This document shows, piece by piece, positions 9,545-21,189 of a stretch of 64,000 nt of DNA. The notes under the pieces were generated by a model. The model worked only from the letters and a program-made list of their open reading frames with translations. It was not told the origin of the DNA and searched no databases. This stretch comes from Turbatrix aceti. Its lineage: Eukaryota > Nematoda > Chromadorea > Rhabditida > Panagrolaimidae. Each line of letters begins with the position of its first letter. Positions within the stretch are counted from its first letter, which is position 1. The stretch lies in the NCBI GenBank assembly GCA_963969345.1, contig OZ017767.1:10670471-10734470 (forward strand), read 5' to 3'. The translations under genes and the position numbers were made by a program.

Positions 9545-12500
9545 TTAAGCATTGTTAGTCGTTGCGATAAATACCTGCTCGAGAGAACTATCAGCGAAAA
9601 CAAAGTCCTTGATTACGCGATCCTTTTTTTCATTTTGTTCGTCGACGAAAGCGATCAGTTCTGCGTAGATCTTAGAAATCGGCTTCTCAGATCCTTCGAC
9701 TTTCTTCGGCATGTTGAAAATGAGAGTGGCGTTGCTGATGGCAGTAAGCTCTGTTCCAGGAAAACTCTCCAAAACCGCGTTCGAAATTTCCTTCGTGGTT
9801 GTAGCGTCGGAGAGGATGATCTTGAGAACGTACTTGTCGCTAAAGACGTGCCTCAGGTGCTGACTAGAGCCAATGGCCTGAAGCACGCCTTTGGACAGAA
9901 AGCCAATCCTCGTGCACAGCGTTTCGCACTCTTCCATCGAGTGAGACGAGAGTACTTCCGAAGATCCGTGATTTCGAAACGCGATGAGAAGATCCCAGAC
10001 GCGACGCCTCGTTTGGGGGTCAATGCCGGCGGTCGGCTCATCCAGCATGATGATGTCCGGATTGGTCAGCAATGCTACGCCGACGGAAATGCGTCTCTTC
10101 TCGCCTCCAGAGCAACTGTAAATCTTCGAATGTCTTACGTGCTTGAGTTTGAGGACGTCAACGACGGCATTGACGCAATACTTGATTTTGACGCGACCAG
10201 CAAGCCGGCAGAAGAGATAAAATGTTTCGTCCACACTGAGCTCTTCAAGAACCGCGTTGCCCTGGGGACAAAAGCCAAATTCAGCTAAGCTGCAAAAGTT
10301 TGAGATCTTATGTCCGTTGACAAACGCGGTTCCCGAGGATGGGATGGTGGAGGCAGTAAGCATTGAAAATGTAGTTGACTTGCCTGCGCCGTTGGCGCCG
10401 AGGAGGCCAAAGCACTCGCCCGGGGAAATGCCAATTGTCAGGTCCTGAACCGCAATTTTGAGCTCATCGAGGCCCAAATAAATTTTCATGAGATGAAAAG
10501 CCGTAACAGCGTTGGTTCCAGAAGCTTTGGTTACTTTTTCTTCTTCCTTTTCGACATCTGGGTTCTTTTGCAGAGCGCTCGTTTTTGTCTATAAAACATG
10601 TGTTGAGGGAAATAGATTGATACGAAAACAGTTTTTGAGTATTCAAATCGGAAGAGAGATAATCGGAATCAAATGCCGAAACCAAAATTTTAATAAAATT
10701 TGGTTGCTAACAAGACGGGACCCAAACCAAAACCAAAGAAAGATAAAAACCAAACCGGTACAAACCACTACAGTTCATGCACGCGACAAAACTAATTCAT
10801 GTTTAAAAAAGTACCATCATTTCGCCAATCGGCTGCATCATACGCCCGGCGTTGTCTTGGATAATAGTAATTGCCATCAGGAGTCCAAAATAAATTGCCA
10901 CTGAGACGAGTCGTTTGTTGACATTCGACATACTGAGTGACAAGTCAACTAGGGGAGGAAATGCTGTTGTTGTTGTTGGTATGATCCCCAAATATTCATG
11001 GAGAGAGCCGGGTTCCTGAATCAGCTTATACAGGGTGCGGCAAAAGTTCGGGGACAAACGTTTTTTACAAAAACAATTATACCAGTGGGAATAGAACGAA
11101 ACCAAAAATTTGTGACATTAGTATTAGGAAAAAATTGGTGTATAGGACTTTTAGCTGGCTACCATTGTCGGCGACCCCGAAACACAAATGTGTCAAAAAA
11201 CCTTAAGCTGAGCGCGCCGGAGGTGTTTTGGTGACAATTGGTTCCCTTCCCTGCGCAGCAACTGCGTTAGCAGCTCTGTACTTTGGGGATGTTTAGTACA
11301 GATACCAACCTCAAAGATTTCCCATACGCCGTATTTTATCGAAATCAGATGCGGAAAGGAGGGCTATCAATCGACAGGTGTCCAAAAGTTGAGAAAACGA
11401 TGTTTTGCCCCTTTTTAAAGTTTCTTGTCTTTTGCGCCAGGGTGAACGGTGTTTTATGATTTGTTTTGGACTGTAATAGAGCTGCTAGACCAGATGAATT
11501 AAATTGGTAACAAAACTGCCGTCTCATTGGTATATAACCCCAAATCCTTAAAAACAAGGTATATTTTGCCAAAGGCAGAAACTAATTTACAAATTATGGG
11601 TAACTGGGGGGTTTAATTTTTTCTAACAACATAATAGGTTGCTTGTTCAAATAAAATTGTTTGGAATTGTGCACTTGCTCCCGGATTAATAAGACAAAAA
11701 AAGGTGATGCACCCTGACGTGCGGCGGGGCGCATAAAAATCGGCATGGTGTTTGGGCCGATTGATCCCCGCCAACGGCAGCCAGCTAAATGTCCTTACGC
11801 CAATTGGTTCCTAATACCTGTACTAATGTTACAAAATTTAGGTTCTGTTTAATTCCTTCTAGTTCAGACGTTATGATAAAAAACGTTTGTCCACGGACTT
11901 TTACCGCACCCTGTAATCGTATTTTTTAGAATTTTGTTCTATTTCGGGCATGAGAATAGCCGGCGGGAAAATGTACATAACGTATTCCGGCTAAAAACAG
12001 TGTCATTATTAAATTAGATATAGAATGCAAAAAATAACCTTACAAAATCATACTTCTTGTTTTCAAATCCATCCTGAACGTCTCTGAGTTCAAAAATGCG
12101 AATTATCATAAATCCCATAATGTTGAACAAGAAGATAACAGTCGTTGCTAGATTCCCGTTATCAAATATTCTAGAGAAGCAAAACACCTCAAAAATGCAC
12201 GCCATCAGATACAGCAGATTTGCCGGAAGCGCGACGACATAGTCATCTTTTGCGTAAATGTCGGGATTCTTGAGTACAATGACGATGAGAATAATGAGAA
12301 TTGGGAGGTTAAAAACCATTTCGACGATAAAAGAAATAATCCAGTACATAGGCGTTGTCAATTTTGCTAACCGATAGAGGTGTTGCGTTCCTTGAGCTTC
12401 GCAGGTATACAACATGACGGGTCCCGTTATGATGAAAACGACAAGTAAATTTATAAAATTCAAATAAACATCTTTCGCCGATTTTTCTTTTTTCACAACC

Positions 12501-15500
12501 CGAATATCCGTATGCATTTCGAGAATCCGAATATATTCTGCGGTAATGGAAAAATTTACGCCGGCTGAAAAAAAACATGTATTATGTAAGAAATATTTCG
12601 CAAAGAGCATAGGTTTGTGTTTGTTTGTAAACGTTTGTGGTTTGTTTGTATTTTTTCGCAGGCTTTTATAATGTTGTATGATTTTGAACAATTATCACCA
12701 ACAAAGATTGGGACAACAGCAAAATCAATGTGATTTATATAGCAAAAGCGAACAAAGAACATTTGAATAATTTCGCTCGGCACGAGCTCTTTGAGCTATG
12801 TATCAGCGGTGGAATCCGATGGATATCCGAGGTTTCGGATTGGATTATTCAAATCTTCGGATTTCGGATGGGATCACGGATCGGATCATCCAAACGTTCG
12901 GATGACGGATGAATTTTTACAAAAATTAGTACCGAAGTGCCTCAAAATTGCGTCTTTAACACAATTTTGAGTTTCCAAAACGTTCAATAACCGTATCCAA
13001 AGTGACAAAAATTTATATTCAAAATGAATTTTTAATAATAAAAAACTGTTGAATCACGTGTGCACTATTTTCATCCGATTTTCGCTGAAAAGGCATCCAA
13101 AACAAGAAAATCAAAATTTTTTTACAGAAATTAGGATAGTTCGGATCCATCCGATCGGATCCACTTATCGAATAATCCGAAGCATCAAAATTTCGAATCG
13201 GGTGGGGGATCGGATCATCCGACCGAAATTTTGGATGGCCACCTGTGCTATGTATTCAACGTTTAAAAATGTTTAAAAACTTACATTTTTTGCCTTCAAC
13301 ACTATTGGTGTAGGCTTCCAAAAGCACAAGGGGAGCAAGTTGAAACGAGTTGCTGTATGACAGTAACACGTCATTGTTGTCATACAACTCGAACATGAAA
13401 GCCAATGGGGGGTATGTTTTCATGCTTTCGTACAAAAGATCAGCGGTATTGTCATCAAAACGATTGAATTCTCGGAAATGAACGTTTGGATAAGATAGAT
13501 AGGCTTTTATACCATTGAACAATTTGGTGTTCTTAACCTGAGAAGAATTCTGAATCCAAATCGTCATATCGGGGCCGGTTTTGATTGCATCGATAACAGG
13601 GGAACGTTTACCGCTAGGATTAAAATATTCTTTAATCAAAGAGTCTTGTCTGAGGAAAAGAAGCAGTATGATGAGTACGTAGGGAATCAACGTGAAAAGG
13701 TAATGCCGACGAGAGTAGTGAAATCGACGTACAAACAATGCCATGATTTGAAAAGGGAAGTTAGAAAGCTCTGAGCGTTCTAAAAAAAGCGGGTTCTGCG
13801 CAATAGGCTGGCTATTTGCAAACTTACCCTCACAGATATTAGCCATGACGTCGGCAACAGCGTTGTGCGTATCCTTGTCCGACTCGGGATCGGTCGTCTC
13901 GCTGACTTTGAGAAAAACCTCTTCGAGGCTGTTAACGTTAATTCCAAACGTGTCAACCATGAATTCTTTTTTCTTTTCTTCCAAAATGGAAAAGATCTTT
14001 GGAAGCGACCGCTGTGCACTCTGAGGAAAGCGAATCGAAAACTGCATGCCGACAGAGCCATAGATCGTTGCCTGCTCACACTCATTTTTGATCAGAGCCA
14101 CCATTTGGAGCGCCAGATCGTTGGCCTGACTACCGGTTAACTTGACCTCGGCAAACACGACTGTGAGCAGAAATCCGGTGGAGTACTTGCTTTTGAGAAA
14201 ATCGATGGAACCGCTGCACGTGACCTCGCCTTTGGAGAGGATGATGACACGATCGGCAACACTTTCTGCTTCGTCCATATAGTGAGTTGTGAGGAGCACA
14301 GTACGGCCTTGCTGAATGCCCTCAATGATGCCGATCATGCTGTGTCGTGCCACGGGGTCCATGCCGGCGGTGGGTTCGTCCAGGAGCACTATCTTTGAGT
14401 CTCCAATGATGGCCATGCCAACGCTGAGCTTGCGTTTCTGTCCGCCAGAAAGCCGAGATGCGTAAACTGATTCAGATCCCGTGAGGCCGACAGCCTTGAT
14501 GACATCCTCGACTTGATCGCCTGTCACTTTGTATCCGGTCTTGAGAGTACCGTAGAAATGAAGATGTTCGCGGACAGTGAGGCGTGAAAAAATGGGATCC
14601 CACTGCGGACAGTAGCCGACAGTTTCGTTTGCGTCAACCAAAATCTGTCCAGACGTAGGTCTGTAGAGGCCGGTCAGACAGCCGAAGAGTGTACTTTTGC
14701 CAGCACCATTGTGTCCGAGAAGTCCTGTAACCTGGTTTTTGAGGGCTACAAAGGACGCATGATTGACAGCAATTTCAGTGTTGCTCCAACGCTTGCAAAC
14801 GTTGTTGACCACGATGCCGGGCTTTGCAGATTCCGGGACGGGCTCATGATGACCGCCTTTGGTTTTGGTTGCCGAATCCAGATCAGGATGTGTGAAAACA
14901 CGCTTGTTGACACCCTGTAATTTATTTAGATTGTGGCAACAAAACAAAATTGTATTTAACTTACGATGAAAAACAATGGATGAAGCTTCTGTGTGTTATC
15001 CACGGGAAATACGTAATCCAGGTAGAAAGTGAGCAGGACGATGACTACATTATGCCATAGCAGAGCAATAAATGCCGGCCCAAGAGGTGCATAGAAACTT
15101 GTATTCGAAAAAATGTACATGGGTTGATCTGAAAGAATAATTTATAATACAAAAACCGTTACTGCAACAAAAAATGATACCGTATTTATCAATGAGCTGT
15201 AGATTGAAACCGATGATATAAAGAGCGAACGAGGGATGAACAAATGCGAAAGCGCATGCCAGTACACCGCGGTATATGTTGAAAGGGGGAAACAGCAGTA
15301 GTGCAAACTGAGCAGCAGTGCTGATGATGTTAAGGAATAGAGCATAACTCATCCGGTTTACGACAGTCGTTACAAGGATGCCGAAATATACTATGTAGTG
15401 GCCGTACAAAAAGCAGGAGAAGAAGAGCGCAAGTCCTGTATCCTGAAATAAAAAACAGCTGAATCCTTGGGTAAGGTAAGACTTCTGTGTTTTTGTTGAT

Positions 15501-17281
15501 TGTAGGAACGTGCCAGGGGTCATAAAATGCGGTATCACAAAATATTATCATTTTGAGTGATAACGCGTTGCTTTATCAAATTCTTTTTTTTTTAAATCAT
15601 ATTTGATGGATGCGCTGCCTTTATAGAAAGCGCGAAACTAAATGGGAAAATGCCTAGGCGATCAGGCGCGGCACCCATCATCGCACCGATCACCAGAAAG
15701 GGCAGTTTTCGATAAAGCGACCTTTTTGGGTATTGCGCAGATCCCCCGGAAGGAATTTTTCAAAATTTTTTTTTTCAAATTCTGTCCAGTAAAAATTACT
15801 TTAAAAAATCTGAGACATTTATTACAAAAATTTTAGTGATATGGGGATGCAAATAAAAAAAACAACGTATTATCACTACAAATGATAATATTTTGTGATA
15901 CCGAATTTTGTGACCCCTGGCAACGTCACAGTCAACTTCAGAGCGCACGAATACCCGGAATCCGAATTTTTTTTTTAATTTACAAACTTGATATATGCCA
16001 CTAAACCTTCAATTTGCCCCACAAAAATTACTTAGTGATCCTATGGGATAACGCGTGTATGGGAAAAAGCCCGTATGGGGAAAGCCCGATATGGTGAACG
16101 TTCCTTATACTGTTTTTGTTATATGCATATATGCATTTACAAACAAACAAACTTTTTATTTGAGATGTTAAAAAATTGTTCTTCCAAATATTAAAAAAAA
16201 GCTGTAAATAACTAACCTGTAGATGAACTACAAAATAGCTCAATACAAGACCGACGATCCAAATCTTGAGAGTGCTGATAACAAAGTGGCAGCCATAGAA
16301 ACAATACCGTCGAAGACCCATGATGATCATGTAAGCGTGAATGCTGCTTTCTTTTTCCTTCATCACAAATGAGATGGAAAATACAGAAATTATGAAGTAG
16401 ATCACAAAAAAGTGTATTACGACGTGAAAGGCGCCTACAGGAAGTACAACCTCTTTCAAAACCACAATATAACAATCCATAGAATACGGCATATCGGGGC
16501 GAGACAAATATTCTAGAGAAGCAGTGTAGGCTTTACTGTACGCAGAAATCGATTTATAAGTTGCATGATCACGTACAAAATAATTTTCTCCATATTTAAC
16601 ATCAGCAGAATCTGGTAGCACCGCGTGGTAGATGAACGAATTCTGAGTTTTACTCACCCGAGAGTAAATATCGTTATCAGTTTCAGTGGATTGAAGCGTA
16701 AACTTACTATCAACATAGGCTAAAATTTTGTTCTGACTTGGTTTTAATTTTGCTCTTTCTTCTGCTTTTTTTTGTAGGGCGATCATGGTATAGTGAAGCG
16801 TGTAGACCACAATCGCAATCATTAAGCATTCTATTATTAGCATTAGGGGATATCGAATAACCGTTTTGACGTCTTTTTTGGCAAATAACTTGATCAAGCC
16901 AAACCTGGAAATCTGCGCTTGCTGAGCATGTACGACGTTGACGACTGGAGCCGTCGCACCTGCCACCGGGGCACCTGGGTTTGCATCTACATTCGCAAAT
17001 GCACTTGGAGTAGCGGGCGTCGGTGCAGCAGGAGTTTTCTCAAGCGGTGGCGTTGTCTGAGTATTCTCACTTTTGACTGATTGCGTCGGTTCATTCAACG
17101 TTATGCTCGGATTTGACTGAGTTTTATGAGTTTTCAGAGATTCTGCGGAACTCTGAGTTTTCTGAGATTCTGCGGAACTCTGAGTTTTCTGAGGTTCTGC
17201 GGCACCCTGAGTTTTCAGAGATTCTGCGGAACTCGCCGATCCGGACGTCGAAGATTTTTCGTTGGCTCCTGCAGCATTCAT
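9545..17281 (-). CDS. Full-length ABC transporter, subfamily A
   Basis: Exons in coding order: 17,281-16,217; 15,442-15,181; 15,128-14,965; 14,914-13,828; 13,779-13,285; 12,564-12,044; 11,015-10,815; 10,588-9,545. All phases agree, giving about 1,612 aa. The N-terminal 150 residues are Ser/Thr/Gln/Lys-rich, with repeats like SSAESQKTQ, then a first helix near 200. NBD1 has Walker A GHNGAGKST (about 564), LSGGQKRKLS (652), LLDEPTAGMD (674) and the switch His in LTTHYMDEAE (708). NBD2 has GANGAGKST (about 1,329), CSGGEKRRIS (1,424), MLDEPTAGID (1,446) and His in LSSHSMEECE (1,481). Two six-helix-type membrane blocks precede the NBDs. All ATPase motifs are intact, so an active lipid-type transporter is inferred; the substrate is unknown. 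The start is uncertain: the frame stays open upstream, and a separate ATG-led acidic frame lies at about 17,550-17,415. Introns 1, 5 and 6 each contain a small transposon. Confidence 0.92.
11031..11913. mobile_element. mariner-like MITE in ABCA intron 6
   Basis: The ends CAGGGTGCGGCAAAAG and CTTTTACCGCACCCTG form an imperfect inverted repeat of about 35 bp that continues to the GACAAACGTTTTTTA motif. It is flanked by TA at 11,029-11,030 and 11,914-11,915. TA target plus CAGGGTG termini fit Tc1/mariner. No transposase frame is present. It starts 15 bp upstream of exon 7, inside the intron spanning 11,016-12,043. Confidence 0.85.
12804..13247. mobile_element. hAT-like MITE in ABCA intron 5
   Basis: The perfect 8-bp duplication CTATGTAT is at 12,796-12,803 and 13,248-13,255. 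The ends CAGCGGTGGAATCC and GGATGGCCACCTGTG are imperfect inverted repeats. Both sides are packed with GGATCGGATC/ATCCGA motifs, giving a GATCCGA-rich foldback. Non-coding. Confidence 0.8.
15512..15921. mobile_element. 410-bp TIR element in ABCA intron 1
   Basis: The ends GCCAGGGGTCATAAAATGCG and the inverted counterpart of GCCAGGGGTCACAAAATTCG extend as a long imperfect inverted repeat (about 55 bp). The perfect 5-bp duplication AACGT is at 15,507-15,511 and 15,922-15,926. The superfamily is unclear. Identical copies at 25,136-25,545 and 34,760-35,169 came with the tandem unit, not by new insertion. Confidence 0.8.
17110..17240 (-). repeat. Coding minisatellite in ABCA exon 1
   Basis: A unit of about 30 bp (TTCTGCGGAACTCTGAGTTT on the plus strand) repeats about four times. 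It encodes imperfect SSAESxKTQ repeats in the hydrophilic N-terminal tail of the transporter. The same array recurs in copies 2 and 3 with an identical unit number. Confidence 0.75.
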
Positions 17282-17559
17282 CAAAACAGAACAATAGATG
17301 TTGAAACAGCGTCTCAAGAGAAAGCAAATCGTCGATACTAAATCAAATCGACACAATGTCGACACAATTGGGATGATGCAAATTTGAATTACGCAAGGAA
17401 TGCTAATATTGGTTTCACGATGAATTGTTCTGTACATCTAACGCTACATGGGATGGTACGGACAGATCTGTGTCGTGGTTTTGTGCGGCATGTTGTTCAG
17501 AACTGTCAATGGGAAAGTCAGGGTCAGACAAACCTGTTTTGGCAGACATTGTAAACAGC

Positions 17560-18940
17560 AAATTAAAAAAAAAATATTGAAGGACGAGGATGTGAGCAAC
17601 AACAACAGCAACAGCAATCGTAAATGTTGATGGCACATGCAGGCGGACTTGACCCGAATTTGAAAAAGCGTCTGTGGGATTTGGTAAAGCTCGCTTTTCA
17701 ACCAATCAAAAATTATTTGGGCGTGCGCTGACCACGAAAGCTGCCGTTCTGAGTGCGATCATACCAAAGAGGCTGTGCTACCACTTTTTGTTTGGGTGTG
17801 AAAATTCCCAAAAGCATATCACAGAGTACGCTTTTCGTTTACCTGGGAAAATATCGGTGTCCCCAAAAGTTTTGAATATTCCTTTTTCTATTATTTGATC
17901 AGACCAAACAAACTGCTCATCGGAATCCAGTGTGCGTCAGTCAATGAATTGGTTGTTACTGTAATCGTGCAACCATGGTAACAAAACTAATTCGTATTTT
18001 GCACTCATAAATGCTGCGTTCACAGATTTAAGAACAATACACACTATGACACTATTGTCTGAATTTATTAAGAAAAAAGTGGCAAAAAAATCATGGAAGC
18101 AGAATGAAAAATTTGTTCAAAAAAAAAGAATGACTATTGGCTTAAACTTTTGACTGAAATACATAACAATGGGCACAAGTCTGTTCGCGGCGCAAAAGCC
18201 AAAATGCCATAATAACCAAAAAAAAGTATCCTGCAGCAAGGGTGTCAACAGGTCGAATTTTTGTCGGCCCGGCCCGGCCCGCTTGAGGTCAGGCTTGGCC
18301 CTGGTTGCGCCGACCCTGCCCCGACATTGAACAAAATTTGGCGTCAAACGCGATCATTTTTTCTAGTGAGTTGTTACTCTCGGAGGCGATAATTAAAAAT
18401 GTGTTTTTTGGCAAAATCGATTTGTCAATTTTTGAGGCTTTTTATTTTTGTACACAGATCGAACAGCCGCGGCTGTCTGGACTCGAAGCTGCAGTCAAGA
18501 CGGCTAATTTTTGCGATCATTTGCGCGCAGTCGGCAATTGCCGAAAATGTCATGCTCTTATTTTAGAATTATGTTAGCGCAGAGTGCCGCATCCTTTGAG
18601 AATGCGAGCGCTTCACCGTGCCCTTCCGGGCGTTATTCACACCTGCCGCAGTCACTTTGAACCCTATCGCTGGGAACCTGGTCTCCGCAGCGTCTGCGCG
18701 AAGCACGGCTATAATAATTGAATACGGCTCTGACCTAATTGTTGCTGTATTGTCCCCTCCCCGAGGTATACGAGCAACGAATAAACCACATCCTTTAACT
18801 TTGTCACCTGCGTGGAACACGGCGGTTGTACCCCGGGTAATCCCATACAGAGTGAGACTGTCTGACAGTCGTTTAATTCAAAAATATGCAGAGATCCGGA
18901 GTCGCAGAACTTTCCAGTTGTAAAAAAACCGCTAGAAAAT
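17560..18940. other. ABCA upstream region: R5 copy and unassigned GC-rich patch
   Basis: About 18,060-18,325 is the uninterrupted R5 repeat. After a CACAG acceptor-like site at about 18,460, an open plus-strand segment reads EAAVKTANFCDHLRAVGNCR to a stop, with a CxxC motif. About 18,565-18,900 is unusually GC-rich and open in more than one frame (minus strand includes HAGDKVKGCGLFVARIPRGG). I recognise no family; this may be an old retroelement scrap. Confidence 0.3.
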
Positions 18941-18943
18941 GAC

Positions 18944-19077
18944 AATTTGTTTTCTAAATGACGTCATTTAGGGGGGAGGGGGTCCGGGGTGTCCCACGTT
19001 GCCATGACGACCGATGACAGAGGGGGGAAGGGGTAAAAAATACCCGATTTTGCGATGACGTAATTTCTGGACAAGCC
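18944..19077. mobile_element. Harbinger-like MITE fragment
   Basis: The end ATGACGTAATTTCTGGACAA followed by GCC matches the right terminus of the intact element at 44,111-44,604, and TGACGTCATTTAGGGGGG matches its interior. The left terminus is missing. Copies recur with the tandem unit. Confidence 0.6.
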
Positions 19078-19099
19078 TCAAGTTGCAATAGTGTAGTGC

Positions 19100-19700
19100 G
19101 TCTATTATTCACGTTCTGCACACTTTTTTACCATTTTGAGATCCAGGTTCAATTCTATACACGTTCAAACATTTTTTAAAGTTTTCTCCGTTAAACAAAA
19201 AAAATTAGCAATACCAAAAATAATTGTTGTTTGTTCCGAACCTGATCACACACACCAGTCCTTATGCAAGAGCATTTCAAAAATTAGTGGATCCATCCAC
19301 AAGCTTTCGCAGGGATGGAAGAACTATGCGCGGAGACAGCTTTTGTTTCTCTGCTTACGCAAATAACCATGAAAAAGGATTCGCCAACACTGCTCTTGTC
19401 CATCTGCTAACGCAAAAAGCTTGTAGTGCCAAGCGCCATCATTCACATTGTATTATTCGAAGAGACGCAAAGAAAAAGAACCTATGCACACACGGTGTAA
19501 AAGAGTCGGGGGACGTTTTGGGAAGTTAATCCGCAGCAGCACTGCAGTCAGCGGCTAGTGCAGGGTGGTAGCATTAACAGAATAAAGCTCTTTGCGCAGT
19601 TGATTTTCGAGCGAACACAGAAAATTACTACCACGCGGACTAAAATGGCGTTTTGGCAGCAAAAAGTAAGGGGAAGGTCTGGCTGCCCAATGTCAGTCGC
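19100..19700 (-). repeat. Relic of an SL RNA tandem-array unit
   Basis: Read on the minus strand the order is flank B, SL pseudogene, segment A. Near 22,250-22,862 on the plus strand it is A, B, SL1. This circular permutation is what fragments of a tandem array (A-B-SL)n would give. The two fragments lie in opposite orientation and bracket the secreted-protein gene pair. Confidence 0.6.
19255..19320 (-). pseudogene. Degenerate SL RNA gene lacking the leader
   Basis: On the minus strand CCTGCGAAAGCTTGTGG...ACCACTAATTTTTGAAA-like sequence aligns to the 3' two-thirds of the SL1 RNA at 22,760, including an Sm-like AATTTTTGA. The 22-nt leader and donor are deleted. The upstream flank (19,321-19,700) aligns with the flank of the intact gene, and the segment beyond its 3' end (19,100-19,210) also aligns with sequence upstream of the intact gene. 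Copies recur at 28,879-28,944 and 38,503-38,568. Confidence 0.65.
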
Positions 19701-19758
19701 TACCGTTTTACTTAAAACATCAATTTTAAGAGTGGGCCTATCCTTACTGAACGCACTG

Positions 19759-20080
19759 TAGTCACCTCAATTTCGAAGGTTTCAACGTTTTATTTTTTAT
19801 TCTCGATCAAAGAAAGCGGCAACCGCGGGGTTAAGTAGCAATAAAATAGTGTGGTATCACTACTCTTCAGCGGTTGAAACCCCTCTTCCGATCTTGATGT
19901 TGATTTTTTTAGCCGAGTTTTAACACGATCTAAAAAAAACAAGCTATGATTTCATAAAACGATCCAAAAATAAGTTTGGAATCAACGAATGTTTTAACTG
20001 AAAGAGCGATGCCAGAACATTATTTTACAATATTACCATTATTTTATAATATTGGCCCAGTGGTTGCACCGCTCCATGAT
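19759..20080 (+). repeat. Dispersed repeat R4
   Basis: About 320 bp starting GTCACCTCAATTTCGAAGG is about 80-90% similar by eye to 49,863-50,200. There is no coding potential and no clear terminal repeats. It is also present at 29,383-29,704 in the second tandem unit. Confidence 0.7.
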
Positions 20081-20239
20081 TCTAAACACTGAAAAAAAAA
20101 GCAGTTTCAGTTCTTTTGAGCGTGCGTTGCATTTTTCTTTTATTTTCGATATCAAAAAATCAGTCATGTCATTTTTATTGCATCAAGGTTACAAAAAAAA
20201 TTCACGGAAGCACTCCAAAGAAGTTAGCGTAGTCGGAAT

Positions 20240-20590
20240 TTAATTCTTGGTGGCATTAGTGTTTAGGACGAGGCCCACGAATTTCAACAGATACGTGTAC
20301 TTTATGTCCTCGTTGTGGGCCTTGTCATTTACGATGACTCTTGTGAACAGCTCAAATAAACCGAAGCCGACAACTATTTCATCTGCGCGCTTGGCATCTA
20401 AACGTCCAGTCTCGATAAGGCCAGTAAGCGCCTGGGTAGCGTCGTTTGGCGTCAACGTCGTGGCGGTGTCGTTTTTCGTCGACGCCTTGGGGGCGGCGTT
20501 TGGCGTCAAGGCGCTTCCTTTTTTCGGCTTTCTTTTGGCCATTGTGGGCATTGCGAGAAGGACGAAAAAGGCGATAATGACGAACTTCAT
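20240..20590 (-). CDS. Small secreted protein A (116 aa)
   Basis: Single-exon frame starting MKFVIIAFFVLLAMPTMA, a clear signal peptide. It is followed by a Lys-rich KRKPKKG stretch, a Thr/Ala/Pro low-complexity linker and a C-terminal helical region (LDAKRADEIVVGFGLFELF). I chose the internal Met because it begins the signal peptide; an upstream Met exists at 20,653. It is divergent from protein B across a 230-bp shared promoter, and a TATA-like GCATATAAACACC lies about 50 bp upstream. No family recognised. An exact copy is at 29,864-30,214. Confidence 0.7.
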   Translation of the reverse strand: MKFVIIAFFVLLAMPTMAKRKPKKGSALTPNAAPKASTKNDTATTLTPNDATQALTGLIETGRLDAKRADEIVVGFGLFELFTRVIVNDKAHNEDIKYTYLLKFVGLVLNTNATKN

Positions 20591-20820
20591 AGCTGATTGA
20601 TTGATTGCTTGTTGAATGATCAATTTGGCACTTTCCGAGGTGTTTATATGCACGATTTGTTGCAGGGCGTGGCTAACTTGTATCTATTCCAAATGGATCT
20701 TGCCTTCTTCGCTCCGCCCCTTTGATTGAATACCAAATGAGAGCACGACGTAACTTCATGCCCTTAAAAGCGCCCAGGTTATCAAGAAATTCAATCAAAA
20801 CTGAAATCGTTCGGAACAAA
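20591..20820. promoter_or_regulatory. Bidirectional promoter region between secreted genes A and B
   Basis: These 230 bp separate two divergent ATGs. TATAAAC (minus) lies near 20,643-20,649 and CTTAAAAG (plus) near 20,763. An acceptor-like CGCCCAG precedes gene B by about 45 bp and might serve trans-splicing. Inference from position and TATA-like words only. Confidence 0.4.
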
Positions 20821-21057
20821 ATGAAGTTTGTCGTCATCGTTGTCCTCGCTTTCGTCCTGGTAGTCTGCTCAGCAAAATGTATGTCAGATGATGAAAAAAA
20901 GATCGCCGACCAACTTTCCGTATTCCAAAACGACCGTGCTAAAATTGATTTTGATATTCTCGAAAAAGCCGTCGTCGCTGCCACGCAATTTCTGAGCAAA
21001 TCGAAACCATTTTACCTTCTGGATATAGAAAGAGACCTTTTATGCAACTGTAATTGA
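20821..21057 (+). CDS. Small secreted protein B (78 aa)
   Basis: Starts MKFVVIVVLAFVLVVCSA (signal peptide, cleavage predicted before KC), followed by an acidic-to-basic helical domain with KAVVAATQFLSKSKPFYLL and a C-terminal CNCN. The polyadenylation signal AATAAA is at about 21,089. The MKFV signal resembles protein A's, so the pair may be diverged paralogues. A third related fragment lies at 21,190-21,345. No known family recognised. An exact copy is at 30,445-30,681. Confidence 0.72.
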   Translation: MKFVVIVVLAFVLVVCSAKCMSDDEKKIADQLSVFQNDRAKIDFDILEKAVVAATQFLSKSKPFYLLDIERDLLCNCN

Positions 21058-21189
21058 AATGTTTCTATGTTCCTCTGAATGAAATGCAATAAATATGACA
21101 TGACGAATTCTGTATTTTTGTCCTTTAAGCGCATCGCTTGTCTTTAGTACAAATTTTACAATCTTAGAAACTTCCCACTAACGAGACCA

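Noticed and set aside
9470..10288. A 272-codon open frame on the plus strand.
   Set aside because: It is the antisense of the ABCA NBD2 exon, whose minus-strand frame carries all ATPase motifs.
18565..18900. GC-rich patch considered as a bacterial transfer.
   Set aside because: No frame is clearly coding and no recognisable bacterial domain; composition alone is not enough.
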